The notes under the pieces were generated by a model that saw only the letters and a list, made by a program, of their open reading frames with translations, had not been told where the DNA came from and made no database searches. A stretch of DNA of 25,969 nucleotides, taken from assembly GCA_049651845.1 (NCBI GenBank), contig JBASCW010000055.1, positions 1 through 25,969 of the forward strand, in the 5' to 3' direction. Positions 14,765 to 22,134 of the stretch are shown here, piece after piece. Every line of letters begins with the position of its first letter. The first letter of the stretch is position 1. The position numbers and the translations under genes are program-made. The DNA comes from RBG-16-66-20 sp049651845. GTDB lineage: Bacteria > Pseudomonadota > Gammaproteobacteria > Burkholderiales > SG8-39.

Positions 14765-16408
14765 TCACACGCCTGCCGCGGCAGCGGAGAAACTCGCGGA
14801 CACGGCGCGGCCGCGGTCCATGACGAATCCCTGGTAGCCCTTGGCGGCGATTTCGGCGCACAGCTTGCGGTAGCGGTGCAGGCCGCCGGCGTACGGCATG
14901 AAGACCTGCGGCTTGCCTTCGACATTGCTGCCGAAGTACCAGGAGTGCTTGGCGTCGTAGAGCAGCGTGGCGCGCGCGCATTCCTGCACGTGCTCGCCCC
15001 AGGATGCCACCGACTCTTCGGCCGGCTCTATGGTCCGGATGCCGTTCTCGCGCAGGTGCGCGATGCAGTCGGTGATCCACTCCACGTGCTGCTCGATGGC
15101 CACCGGCATGTTGGTGAGCACCGAGGGGCTGCCCGGGCCGGTGATGGTGAACAGGTTCGGGAAGCCCGGCATCTGCAGGCCGAGGTAGGTCTGCGGCCCG
15201 CCCTTCCAGTAGTCGCGCAACGATTTGCCGGCCCGGCCCTTGACGTCGATCTTGAAGAGGGTCCCGGTCATGGCATCGAAGCCGGTGGCAAAGACGATGA
15301 TGTCGAGCGGGTGCTCCCCGCTCCTGGTCCTGATGCCGGTGGCCGTGACGCGCTCGATCGGGTCCCTGCGCAGGTTGACCAATGCCACGTTCGGCCGGTT
15401 GAAGGTTTCGAAGTAGTCGCTGTCGATCGGCGGGCGCTTGGCCGCGTACGGATGGTCGATGTCGGCGAGGTTCTCGGCGGTGGCCGGGTCCTTGACGATG
15501 GAACGGATGCGCGCCTTGAGGAAATCCGCCGCCGTGTCGTTGGCCGCGCGGTTGGTGAGCAGATCGAAGAACGTGGCGCGAAATTGCAGCCCGCCGTACT
15601 CCCATGCGGCCCGGTAGATCGCCTCGCGCTCCTCGGGCGAGACGTCGGCCACCTTGCGCTCGGAGATGCGGAAGGCATGGCCGTTGACGGTGGACTGCGC
15701 GATGCCGCGGACCTCCTCGAAGTTTTCCTTCACCCAGCGCTGGAACTTCGGCGTGAGCGGCGCGTTGCGCGCCGGCACGCTGTAGTTGGCGGTGCGCTGG
15801 AACACGGTCAGGTGCGCGGCGGTCTGGGCGATCACCGGCGCGGCCTGGATGCCGGTGGAGCCGGTGCCGATCTGGCCCACGCGCTTGCCGCGGAAGTCCA
15901 CGCCCTCGTGCGGCCACTCACCGGTGTGGTACCACTTGCCGCGGAAATCCCTCAGGCCGGGTAGATCGGGCACGTTGGCCGCCGAGATGCAGCCCACCGC
16001 CGTGATCAGGTAGGTCGCGGAAAACTTCTCGCCGCGCGCGCTCTCGATGCGCCAGAGATTCCGTGCTTCGTCATAGTGCGCGGCAGTGACTCGCGTATCG
16101 AACTGCATGTCGCGGCGCAGATCGAACTTCTTTGCCACGTGGCCGAGGTAGGCGCGGATCTCCGGCGGCCCGGGATAGCGCTCGCTGGATTGCCACTCGT
16201 CGGCAAGCTCGCGCGAAAAGAAGTAGCGGTAGGCGTGGCTCTCGGAATCGCAACGCGCGCCGGGATAGCGATTCCAGTACCAGGTGCCGCCAAGGTCGCC
16301 GCCCGCCTCCAGCACCCGCACCTTGAGGCCCAGCCGGTCGCGCAGCGCGTGCAGCTGGTACAGGCCCGCGAAGCCTGCGCCGATGACGATGGCATCGAAC
16401 TGATGCAT
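14765..16408 (-). CDS. Baeyer-Villiger-type flavin monooxygenase
   Basis: A 547-residue FAD/NADPH-dependent class B monooxygenase. The FAD-binding motif is GAGFAGL (10-16), followed by GGTWYWNRYPGARCD (40-54). The Baeyer-Villiger fingerprint FRGKWYHTGEWP is at 155-166. The NADPH-binding motif is GTGSTG (181-186). The segment AAKRPPIDSDYFETFN (322-337) holds the likely catalytic arginine (Arg325), and IVFATGFDAMTG (371-382) is the family's second conserved ATG motif. These enzymes insert oxygen next to a ketone to make an ester or lactone, or oxidise S/N atoms; the substrate is unknown. It is divergently transcribed from the SDR at 16441 across only 32 bp, suggesting the two are controlled together. 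Confidence 0.92.
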   Translation of the reverse strand: MHQFDAIVIGAGFAGLYQLHALRDRLGLKVRVLEAGGDLGGTWYWNRYPGARCDSESHAYRYFFSRELADEWQSSERYPGPPEIRAYLGHVAKKFDLRRDMQFDTRVTAAHYDEARNLWRIESARGEKFSATYLITAVGCISAANVPDLPGLRDFRGKWYHTGEWPHEGVDFRGKRVGQIGTGSTGIQAAPVIAQTAAHLTVFQRTANYSVPARNAPLTPKFQRWVKENFEEVRGIAQSTVNGHAFRISERKVADVSPEEREAIYRAAWEYGGLQFRATFFDLLTNRAANDTAADFLKARIRSIVKDPATAENLADIDHPYAAKRPPIDSDYFETFNRPNVALVNLRRDPIERVTATGIRTRSGEHPLDIIVFATGFDAMTGTLFKIDVKGRAGKSLRDYWKGGPQTYLGLQMPGFPNLFTITGPGSPSVLTNMPVAIEQHVEWITDCIAHLRENGIRTIEPAEESVASWGEHVQECARATLLYDAKHSWYFGSNVEGKPQVFMPYAGGLHRYRKLCAEIAAKGYQGFVMDRGRAVSASFSAAAAGV

Positions 16409-16440
16409 TCGCTCGAATTCTAGCCCGTTAGAATTGCCCG
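16409..16440. promoter_or_regulatory. Symmetric divergent promoter with two mirrored TAGAAT boxes
   Basis: The 32-bp gap between the monooxygenase and SDR start codons contains a perfect inverted repeat: AATTCTA (16416-16422), six bases, TAGAATT (16429-16435). Each arm supplies a -10-like TAGAAT hexamer, one per strand. The plus-strand hexamer ends 6 bases before the SDR ATG, and the minus-strand hexamer ends 8 bases before the monooxygenase ATG. Transcription would start at or next to the start codons, giving leaderless or nearly leaderless mRNAs. No Shine-Dalgarno is seen for either gene. -35 elements would lie inside the opposing gene and are not obvious. Confidence 0.55.
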
Positions 16441-17130
16441 ATGAACACCGTCCTCGTTACGGGCGCCGGCCGCGGCATCGGCCTGGCGACCGCGCGCGCC
16501 TTCGTGAAGGCCGGCTGGCGCGTGCTCGCGCTCGACAAGGACTTCTCCAGCTTCGACCTCGAGGAAGCCGACCGGCTGGAATTCGACCTGCGCGACCTCG
16601 AGCGCATCCCGGAGCTGCTCGAGGACCAGGGCGAGATCCACACGCTCGTCAACAACGCGGGCGTATTGTTTTGCGATCCTTTCGAGCTGATTCCGGAGCA
16701 ACACAAGCGCGAGATCCTGACCGTCAATCTCGAAGCACCCGCCAAGTTAATTGAATGCATTTCGGTTCAGATGAAAAGGAGAAAGTCCGGGCGCATCGTC
16801 AACGTCGGCTCGGTCGCGGCCTTCACGGGGCACCCGGACCTCTGGTACGGCATCACCAAGGCCGGGATCCTCAACCTCACCAAGGCCTGGGCGCAGGAGC
16901 TGGGGCCGCACGGTGTGCTGGTAAACGCGGTGGCTCCGGGCCCGACGCAGACTGCGATGTACGACCAGCTGCCGCAGTCGCGCAAGGACGGCGTGATGAG
17001 AAGCGTTTATTCCGGCCGCGCCTGCACGCCGGAGGAAGTGGCCTCCGCGATCCTGTGGCTCGGCGCGTCTTGCCCTGAGTACGTGAACGGGACTACGCTG
17101 GACGTCAACAACGGCTCCTATCCACGCTGA
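16441..17130 (+). CDS. SDR family oxidoreductase
   Basis: A 229-residue classical short-chain dehydrogenase/reductase. The NAD(P)-binding motif TGAGRGIG is at 7-14, NNAG at 71-74, and the catalytic Ser124, Tyr136 and Lys140 are in NVGSVAAF and WYGITK. The C-terminal PEEVASAILWLGA and YVNGTTLDVNNG segments are typical. Asp32 after the second strand favours NAD over NADP. Oxidation or reduction of a hydroxyl or keto group is expected; the substrate is not known. It is the first gene of the plus-strand acyl-CoA unit and is divergent from the Baeyer-Villiger-type monooxygenase; together they could handle an alcohol, ketone, ester sequence. Confidence 0.9.
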   Translation: MNTVLVTGAGRGIGLATARAFVKAGWRVLALDKDFSSFDLEEADRLEFDLRDLERIPELLEDQGEIHTLVNNAGVLFCDPFELIPEQHKREILTVNLEAPAKLIECISVQMKRRKSGRIVNVGSVAAFTGHPDLWYGITKAGILNLTKAWAQELGPHGVLVNAVAPGPTQTAMYDQLPQSRKDGVMRSVYSGRACTPEEVASAILWLGASCPEYVNGTTLDVNNGSYPR

Positions 17131-17153
17131 CCCTCCTGCCGCCGAGGCTCCCC

Positions 17154-18791
17154 ATGAACGCCTTCGTCGATGCCACACATGAAGTCACCAACCAGCCGCC
17201 GCCGCTCGTCGGCTACAACGCCTGGACGGGCGATCGCGTGCTCGCGGCCGCGGTGCGGCGCGCGCGCGCGGACTGGGTCGCGCCGCAGGCGCATGCGCTG
17301 GGCGAGCTCGCGGGCTCCGAGCGCATGCAGCTGCTCGCCGATCAGGCCAACCGCTACGGGCCGGTGCTCAGGAGCCACGACCGCGTCGGCCATCGCATCG
17401 ACGCGGTGGAATTCCATCCCGCCTACCACGAGCTGATGGGCCTGGCCTTCGGTGCCGGCCTGCATTCGCTCGCGTGGACGGCCAAGCGGGACGGCGCCTT
17501 CGCGGCGCGCGCGGCGCTCAACTACCTGTGGAACCAGGGCGAGCAGGGCATCTCCTGCCCCGTGACCATGACCTTCGCGGGCGTGAAGATCCTGCGCAAC
17601 GCGCCGGCGCTGTCGGCGCAGTGGGAGCCGAAGCTGACGGCGAACGCCTACGACGCGAGGCCGCTGCCCGCGGCGCAGAAGGCGGGCGCCACCATCGGCA
17701 TGGCGATGACCGAGAAGCAGGGCGGCTCGGACCTGCGCTCGAACAGCACCGTCGCGGTGCGCGACGGCGACGCGTTCCTGCTCACCGGCCACAAGTGGTT
17801 CTGCTCGGCGCCGATGTGCGATGCCTTCCTCGCGCTCGCGCGCCTGGACGACCGCGTCACTTGCTTTCTCGTGCCGCGCAGCCTGCCCGACGGCACGCGC
17901 AACCCGTTCTACCTGCAGCGCCTCAAGGACAAGATCGGCAACCGCTCGAACGCCTCCTCGGAGATCGAGTTCCGCAACACGCGCGCCTTCCTCGTCGGTC
18001 CGGAGGGCCGCGGCATCGCCACGCTGATCGAGATGGCGCACCTGACGCGCTTCGACATCGTGGTGGCGAGCGCCGGCATGATGCGCGCGGGCCTCACGCA
18101 GGCGTTGCACCATTGCGAGCACCGCGAAGCCTTCGGCCGCCTGCTGGTCGAGCACGCGGCGATGCAGAACGTGCTCGCGGACCTCGCGCTCGAATCGGAA
18201 GCCGCCACGTTGCTCGCGTTCCGCCTCGCCGAGGCCTTCGACCGCGGCGCGGCGGACGCCAACGAGCGTCTGCTCGCGCGCATCATGACGCCGATCGCCA
18301 AGTACTGGCTGTGCAAGCGCAACCCGCCGTTCACCGTGGAGGCGATGGAATGCCTCGGCGGCAACGGCTTCGTCGAGGACGGCCCCTTCGGGCGCCTGTT
18401 CCGCGAATCGCCGCTGAACGGCATCTGGGAGGGCAGCGGCAACGTGATCTGCCTCGACGTGCTGCGCTCGGCCGAGCGCGAGCCCGAGTCCATCGCGGCG
18501 CTGCTGGCCGAGATCCGCGCCGCCGCGCCGGAGAACGCGCAGCTGAAAGCGGCGCTCGGGCGCCTCGAGCGCGAGTTCGCCGACCGCTCGAACCTCGAAT
18601 CGCGCGCGCGGCGCCTGGTCGAGCTCGCGGCGACGGCGCTGCAGGCGAGCCTCATGCTGCGCCACGCCGAGGCGGGCGCCGCCGGCGCGTTCTGCGCGAG
18701 CCGCCTGGGCGGCGACTGGGGCCACGTCTTCGGCACGCTGCCCGCGGGCACCGACTGCGCCGCGCTCGCCGAACGGCTCCGCCTGCAATGA
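17154..18791 (+). CDS. AidB-like acyl-CoA dehydrogenase
   Basis: A 545-residue flavoprotein of the AidB branch of acyl-CoA dehydrogenases. Diagnostic pieces are MTEKQGGSDLRSN (185-197), GHKWFCSAPMCD (212-223), LGGNGFVEDGPFGRLFRESP (401-420) and LNGIWEGSGNVICLDVLR (421-438). Glu426 lies where many acyl-CoA dehydrogenases have the catalytic base. E. coli AidB binds DNA and is linked to the alkylation response, but many AidB-like proteins sit in catabolic operons, and that context applies here (CoA-transferase and acyl-CoA synthetase follow). The start is 23 bp after the SDR stop, without a strong ribosome-binding site. A 119-bp gap with a foreign gene remnant separates it from the CoA-transferase. 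Confidence 0.88.
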   Translation: MNAFVDATHEVTNQPPPLVGYNAWTGDRVLAAAVRRARADWVAPQAHALGELAGSERMQLLADQANRYGPVLRSHDRVGHRIDAVEFHPAYHELMGLAFGAGLHSLAWTAKRDGAFAARAALNYLWNQGEQGISCPVTMTFAGVKILRNAPALSAQWEPKLTANAYDARPLPAAQKAGATIGMAMTEKQGGSDLRSNSTVAVRDGDAFLLTGHKWFCSAPMCDAFLALARLDDRVTCFLVPRSLPDGTRNPFYLQRLKDKIGNRSNASSEIEFRNTRAFLVGPEGRGIATLIEMAHLTRFDIVVASAGMMRAGLTQALHHCEHREAFGRLLVEHAAMQNVLADLALESEAATLLAFRLAEAFDRGAADANERLLARIMTPIAKYWLCKRNPPFTVEAMECLGGNGFVEDGPFGRLFRESPLNGIWEGSGNVICLDVLRSAEREPESIAALLAEIRAAAPENAQLKAALGRLEREFADRSNLESRARRLVELAATALQASLMLRHAEAGAAGAFCASRLGGDWGHVFGTLPAGTDCAALAERLRLQ

Positions 18792-18827
18792 GCTGCCGGC
18801 CGCGGATCTATCCGGTCTGATCTCGGC

Positions 18828-18914
18828 TTGCAGGCTGAACTGAAGACCGCGCGCGCCCTCGGCATGAAGATCCCGGACTTCATTCGCCTGCGCGCCGACG
18901 AGGTTATCGAATGA
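18828..18914 (+). pseudogene. C-terminal remnant of an ABC_sub_bind-type solute-binding protein
   Basis: In the 119-bp gap after the AidB-like gene, one frame reads LQAELKTARALGMKIPDFIR followed by LRADEVIE and TGA (18912-18914). The pattern LKTA-x-ALG-x-x-IP ... RADEVIE is the usual end of ABC transporter substrate-binding proteins of family PF04392. Only about 28 codons remain and there is no start. Its TGA overlaps the ATG of the CoA-transferase (ATGA), as if the intact gene once preceded that gene in an operon. The 36 bases before it (18792-18827) show nothing recognisable. Confidence 0.65.
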
Positions 18915-20104
18915 AGCTGCCACTGGAGGATGTCAAGGTTCTGGATCTCAGCCACGCGCTGGCCGGGCCGTTCTGCTCGACCATGCTCGCCGACTACGGC
19001 GCGCAGGTGTACAAGATCGAGCCGCCGGGCGCGGGCGACATCGCGCGCGCCTGGGGCTCGCCGATGCCGGGTGGGGAAACCGCCTACTTCGTGAGCCTGC
19101 ACCGCAACAAGAAGGGCCTCGCCATTGACCTCAAGAATCCCCGGGGCAGGGAGCTGTTCCTGCGCATGGTGGAGCGCGCCGACGTGGTGCTCGAGAACTA
19201 CCGCGTGGGCACGCTGGAGAAGCTGGGCATCGATTACGCGACCGCGTCGAAGCGCAACCCGGGCATCGTCTACTGCTCGGTTTCGGGCTACGGTCAGGAC
19301 GGCCCCTATCGCGAGCGCGCCGCGCTCGACCTCATCCTGCAGGCCGAGAGCGGCATGATCAGCGTCACCGGCGCCGAGGGCTCCCACGGCGCGCGCTGCG
19401 GCGTGTCGATCGCCGACCTCACCGCCGGCATGAACGCGGCCTATGCGATCCTGCTCGCGCTGCGCGTGAAGGAGAAGACCGGCGAGGGCCAGTCGATCGA
19501 CGTGTCGATGATGGAAGGGCAGCTCGCGCTCATGAGCACGATGTTCGGCAGCTACTTCGCGAGCGGCGAGCTGCCCGCGCCGATGGGCACTGCCTACAAG
19601 GCGCTGCTGCCCTACCAGACCTTTGCCACCAAGACGCGCGACCTCGCGCTCGCGGTGGGCAGCGAGAAGCTCTGGCGGATCTTCTGCCCGCTGATCGGCC
19701 TGCCCGGGCTCGTCACCGACCCGCGCTACCGCTCGAACCGCGCGCGCGACGAACACCGCGCGAGCCTGGTCGCCGCGCTGCAGGAAGTGTTCCTGGAGAA
19801 AAGCTACGAGGAATGGGAGGCGTTGCTCGCCGCCAGCGGCATCCCGGTGGGCCGCGTCAACACGCTCGCCGAGGTCGTTCGGCACCCGCAGGTCGTCGCG
19901 CGCGGCTCGTTCGTCGAGATGGACCACCCGAAGGCCGGCAGGGTGCCGGTGGTCGGAGTGCCCGCACGCCTGTCGCGCACGCCCGGTTCGGTGCGCTCGC
20001 CCTCGCCCACGCTGGGCGAGCACACCGAGCAGGCCCTGCGCGAGTTGCTCGGCCTGCCCGACGCCGAAATCGCCGCGCTGCGCGCGGCACAGGCGATCGG
20101 CTGA
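18911..20104 (+). CDS. CaiB/BaiF family CoA-transferase
   Basis: A 397-residue class III CoA-transferase. The N-terminal LEDVKVLDLSHALAGPFCST and MLADYGAQVYKIEPP (5-39) form the CoA-binding fold, and VSLHRNKKGLAIDLKNP (61-77) is typical. The catalytic aspartate is Asp169 in GVSIADLTAGM, the same number as in formyl-CoA transferase. These enzymes move CoA between two carboxylic acids through an acyl-enzyme anhydride. It is followed after 11 bp by an acyl-CoA synthetase and preceded by an AidB-like dehydrogenase, so it likely activates an organic acid in this pathway. The ATG at 18911 overlaps the remnant of an upstream solute-binding protein gene and gives a complete N-terminus. Confidence 0.93.
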   Translation: MKLPLEDVKVLDLSHALAGPFCSTMLADYGAQVYKIEPPGAGDIARAWGSPMPGGETAYFVSLHRNKKGLAIDLKNPRGRELFLRMVERADVVLENYRVGTLEKLGIDYATASKRNPGIVYCSVSGYGQDGPYRERAALDLILQAESGMISVTGAEGSHGARCGVSIADLTAGMNAAYAILLALRVKEKTGEGQSIDVSMMEGQLALMSTMFGSYFASGELPAPMGTAYKALLPYQTFATKTRDLALAVGSEKLWRIFCPLIGLPGLVTDPRYRSNRARDEHRASLVAALQEVFLEKSYEEWEALLAASGIPVGRVNTLAEVVRHPQVVARGSFVEMDHPKAGRVPVVGVPARLSRTPGSVRSPSPTLGEHTEQALRELLGLPDAEIAALRAAQAIG

Positions 20105-20115
20105 GGGAGCGGGAC

Positions 20116-21666
20116 ATGTATCCGGGCAGATTCGCGACGGAACGGGCCGGCGAGCCGGCCTTCATCATGGCGGGCAGCGGCGAGGCAGTGACCTACGCCG
20201 AGTACGAGGCGCGCTGCAACCGGCTCGCGCACCTGCTGCGCGCGCAGGGCCTGAAGCGCCTGGACCACTACGCGATCTTCATGGAGAACAACAGCCGCTA
20301 CCTCGAGTGCTGCGGGGCGGGCGAGCGCTCGGGGCTGTACTACACCTGCGTCAACTCGTACCTCACCGCGGAGGAGCTGGCGTATCTGGTCAACAACAGC
20401 GAGTCGCGCGTGCTGATCACTTCGCGCGCGCGGCTCGAGGTCGCTGCGGGGGCCGCGAAGCAGTGCCCGAAGGTGGAGCTGTTCCTGCTCGCCGACGGCG
20501 AACGCAACGAGGGTTCATTCGTCGCGATGGACGCCGCCACCGCGAAATTCCCGGGCACGCCGATCGCCGACGAGCGGCTCGGCACGCCGATGCTCTATTC
20601 CTCGGGCACCACCGGCCGCCCGAAGGGCATCCTGCGCCCGCTGCCGGAGAACCCGCCCTCGCAGCCGCTGCCGCTGTTCGACTTCCTGAAGAAGCTCTGG
20701 CGCTACCGCGAAGGCATGGTCTACCTGTCGCCCGCGCCGCTGTACCACTCGGCGCCGCAGGCGGCGGTCGGCATCACCATCCGGCACGGCGGCACGGTGA
20801 TCATCATGGAGAAGTTCGACCCCGAGGCCACCCTCGCGTTGATAGAGAAATACAGCGTCACGCACAGCCAGCTGGTGCCCACCATGTTCTCGCGCATGCT
20901 CAAGCTCCCCGAGGCCGCGCGCCGCCGGCACGACCTGTCGTCGCTCGAGATCGCCATCCACGCCGCCGCGCCCTGCCCGGTGCAGGTCAAGGAGGCCATG
21001 ATCGAGTGGTGGGGCCCGATCATCCAGGAGTACTACGGCGCAACCGAAGGCCTGGGCTTCACCGCCTGCGACAGCGCCGAATGGCTCGCGCACCGCGGCA
21101 CGGTGGGCAAGGTGCTGCTCGGCGACCTGCACATCCTCGACGAGAACATGCAGCCCTGCCCGAAGGGCGTGCCGGGCACCATCTGGTTCAAGACGGCGAT
21201 GCCGTTCGAGTACTTCAACGACCCGGAGAAGACGGCCGCCGCGCGCTCGGCCGACGGCAGCATGAGCACCGTGGGCGACGTCGGCTACGTCGACGACGAC
21301 CGCTTCCTCTACCTCACCGACCGCGCCACTTTCATGATCATCTCGGGCGGTGTCAACATCTACCCGCAGGAATGCGAGAACCTGCTGATCACCCACCCCA
21401 AGGTGGCCGACGCGGCCGTGTTCGGCGTGCCGAACGCGGACCTCGGCGAGGAAGTGAAGGCGGTGGTGCAGCCGATGCCCGGCTGCGAACCGGGCACGGC
21501 GTTCGAGCAGGAGCTCATCGACTTCTGCGGCCAGCACCTCGCGCGCTTCAAGTGCCCGCGCTCGGTGGATTTCGAGGCGCAGCTGCCGCGCCTGCCGACC
21601 GGCAAGCTCTACAAGCGGCTGCTGCGCGACCGCTATTGGGGCGGCAAGGCGAGCCGCATTGTCTAG
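20116..21666 (+). CDS. AMP-forming acyl-CoA synthetase
   Basis: A 516-residue member of the adenylate-forming (ANL) superfamily. The phosphate-binding A3 motif YSSGTTGRPKG is at 161-171. YYGATEGLGF is the A5 motif, the A7 region GDVGYVDDDRFLYLTDR holds the ribose-binding Asp, and the C-terminal A10 motif is LPTGKLYKR with the catalytic Lys. It should activate a carboxylic acid to acyl-AMP and then acyl-CoA. The ATG at 20116 is preceded by GAGGGAG and lies 11 bp after the CoA-transferase stop; the frame is open upstream but without similarity. Having both a transferase and a ligase suggests two ways of activating the same or related acids. The 71 bp after it (21667-21737) contain weak GC-rich dyads without a T-tract. 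Confidence 0.93.
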   Translation: MYPGRFATERAGEPAFIMAGSGEAVTYAEYEARCNRLAHLLRAQGLKRLDHYAIFMENNSRYLECCGAGERSGLYYTCVNSYLTAEELAYLVNNSESRVLITSRARLEVAAGAAKQCPKVELFLLADGERNEGSFVAMDAATAKFPGTPIADERLGTPMLYSSGTTGRPKGILRPLPENPPSQPLPLFDFLKKLWRYREGMVYLSPAPLYHSAPQAAVGITIRHGGTVIIMEKFDPEATLALIEKYSVTHSQLVPTMFSRMLKLPEAARRRHDLSSLEIAIHAAAPCPVQVKEAMIEWWGPIIQEYYGATEGLGFTACDSAEWLAHRGTVGKVLLGDLHILDENMQPCPKGVPGTIWFKTAMPFEYFNDPEKTAAARSADGSMSTVGDVGYVDDDRFLYLTDRATFMIISGGVNIYPQECENLLITHPKVADAAVFGVPNADLGEEVKAVVQPMPGCEPGTAFEQELIDFCGQHLARFKCPRSVDFEAQLPRLPTGKLYKRLLRDRYWGGKASRIV

Positions 21667-21725
21667 GGCGAGCGCGGCCCCGCGGTCGGCAGGCGCCGGC
21701 CGTGGATTTGCGCGCGATTACCCGC

Positions 21726-21731
21726 TAGAGT
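21726..21731 (+). promoter_or_regulatory. Possible -10 box for a leaderless response-regulator mRNA
   Basis: TAGAGT ends 6 bases before the ATG at 21738, the same spacing as the TAGAAT before the SDR gene at 16441. There is no Shine-Dalgarno between them, so transcription starting at the A of the ATG is plausible. No clear -35 is seen. Confidence 0.4.
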
Positions 21732-21737
21732 CGCACC

Positions 21738-22121
21738 ATGGCGAACACCGAGAAGCCGGTCGTTCTGGTCGTCGAGGATGACGACCAGGTCGCCTACCTG
21801 ATCCAGTTCATCCTCGAGCAGGACGGCTTCCGCGTGCAGCGCGCCGCCGACGGCAAGGCGGCGCAGCAGATGATCGCCGGCGTCGCGGCGCCGGCGCTCG
21901 TGACGCTGGACATCACGCTGCCCGGCGTGCAGGGCGACGAGCTGATGATCCAGATCCGCTCGCAGCCCGGCTGGGAGCGGGTGCCGGTGCTGATGGTGAC
22001 CGCCAAGCCCAAGGACAAGGACATGGCCTGGGCGATCAAGTCCGGAGCGCAGGGCTACCTCGTCAAGCCGTTCAAGCCCGAGCAGCTGCGCGAGCAGGTG
22101 CGCAAGCTCGTCGCGCGCTAG
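21738..22121 (+). CDS. Single-domain response regulator (CheY-like receiver)
   Basis: A 127-residue stand-alone receiver domain without an output domain. The acidic pocket is Glu13-Asp14-Asp15-Asp16 (VVEDDD), the phosphorylated residue is Asp58 in LVTLDITLPG, the switch Thr is Thr88 in LMVTAK, and the conserved Lys110 is in YLVKPFKPEQL. Such proteins work by protein-protein contact or as phosphorelay intermediates. The gene is convergent with the CHASE-type histidine kinase (13 bp between the stops), which is the obvious candidate partner though not proven. Confidence 0.92.
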   Translation: MANTEKPVVLVVEDDDQVAYLIQFILEQDGFRVQRAADGKAAQQMIAGVAAPALVTLDITLPGVQGDELMIQIRSQPGWERVPVLMVTAKPKDKDMAWAIKSGAQGYLVKPFKPEQLREQVRKLVAR

Positions 22122-22127
22122 CGCGCG
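22112..22127. repeat. 16-bp perfect palindrome at the end of the response-regulator gene
   Basis: CGCGCGCTAGCGCGCG is a perfect palindrome centred on the TAG stop of the response regulator, in the gap between two convergent genes. It has no loop and no T-tract, so it is not a standard terminator; it may be a compositional accident of GC-rich sequence. Confidence 0.4.
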
Positions 22128-22134
22128 CCGCGCC

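Noticed and set aside
17118..20023. Long minus-strand open frames opposite the AidB-like and CoA-transferase genes
   Set aside because: Low-complexity Arg/Ala/His composition, no motifs, and full overlap with two clear plus-strand enzymes.
21667..21737. A rho-independent terminator after the acyl-CoA synthetase
   Set aside because: Only short imperfect GC-rich dyads are present (for example CGGCC with GGCCG) and no T-tract follows.
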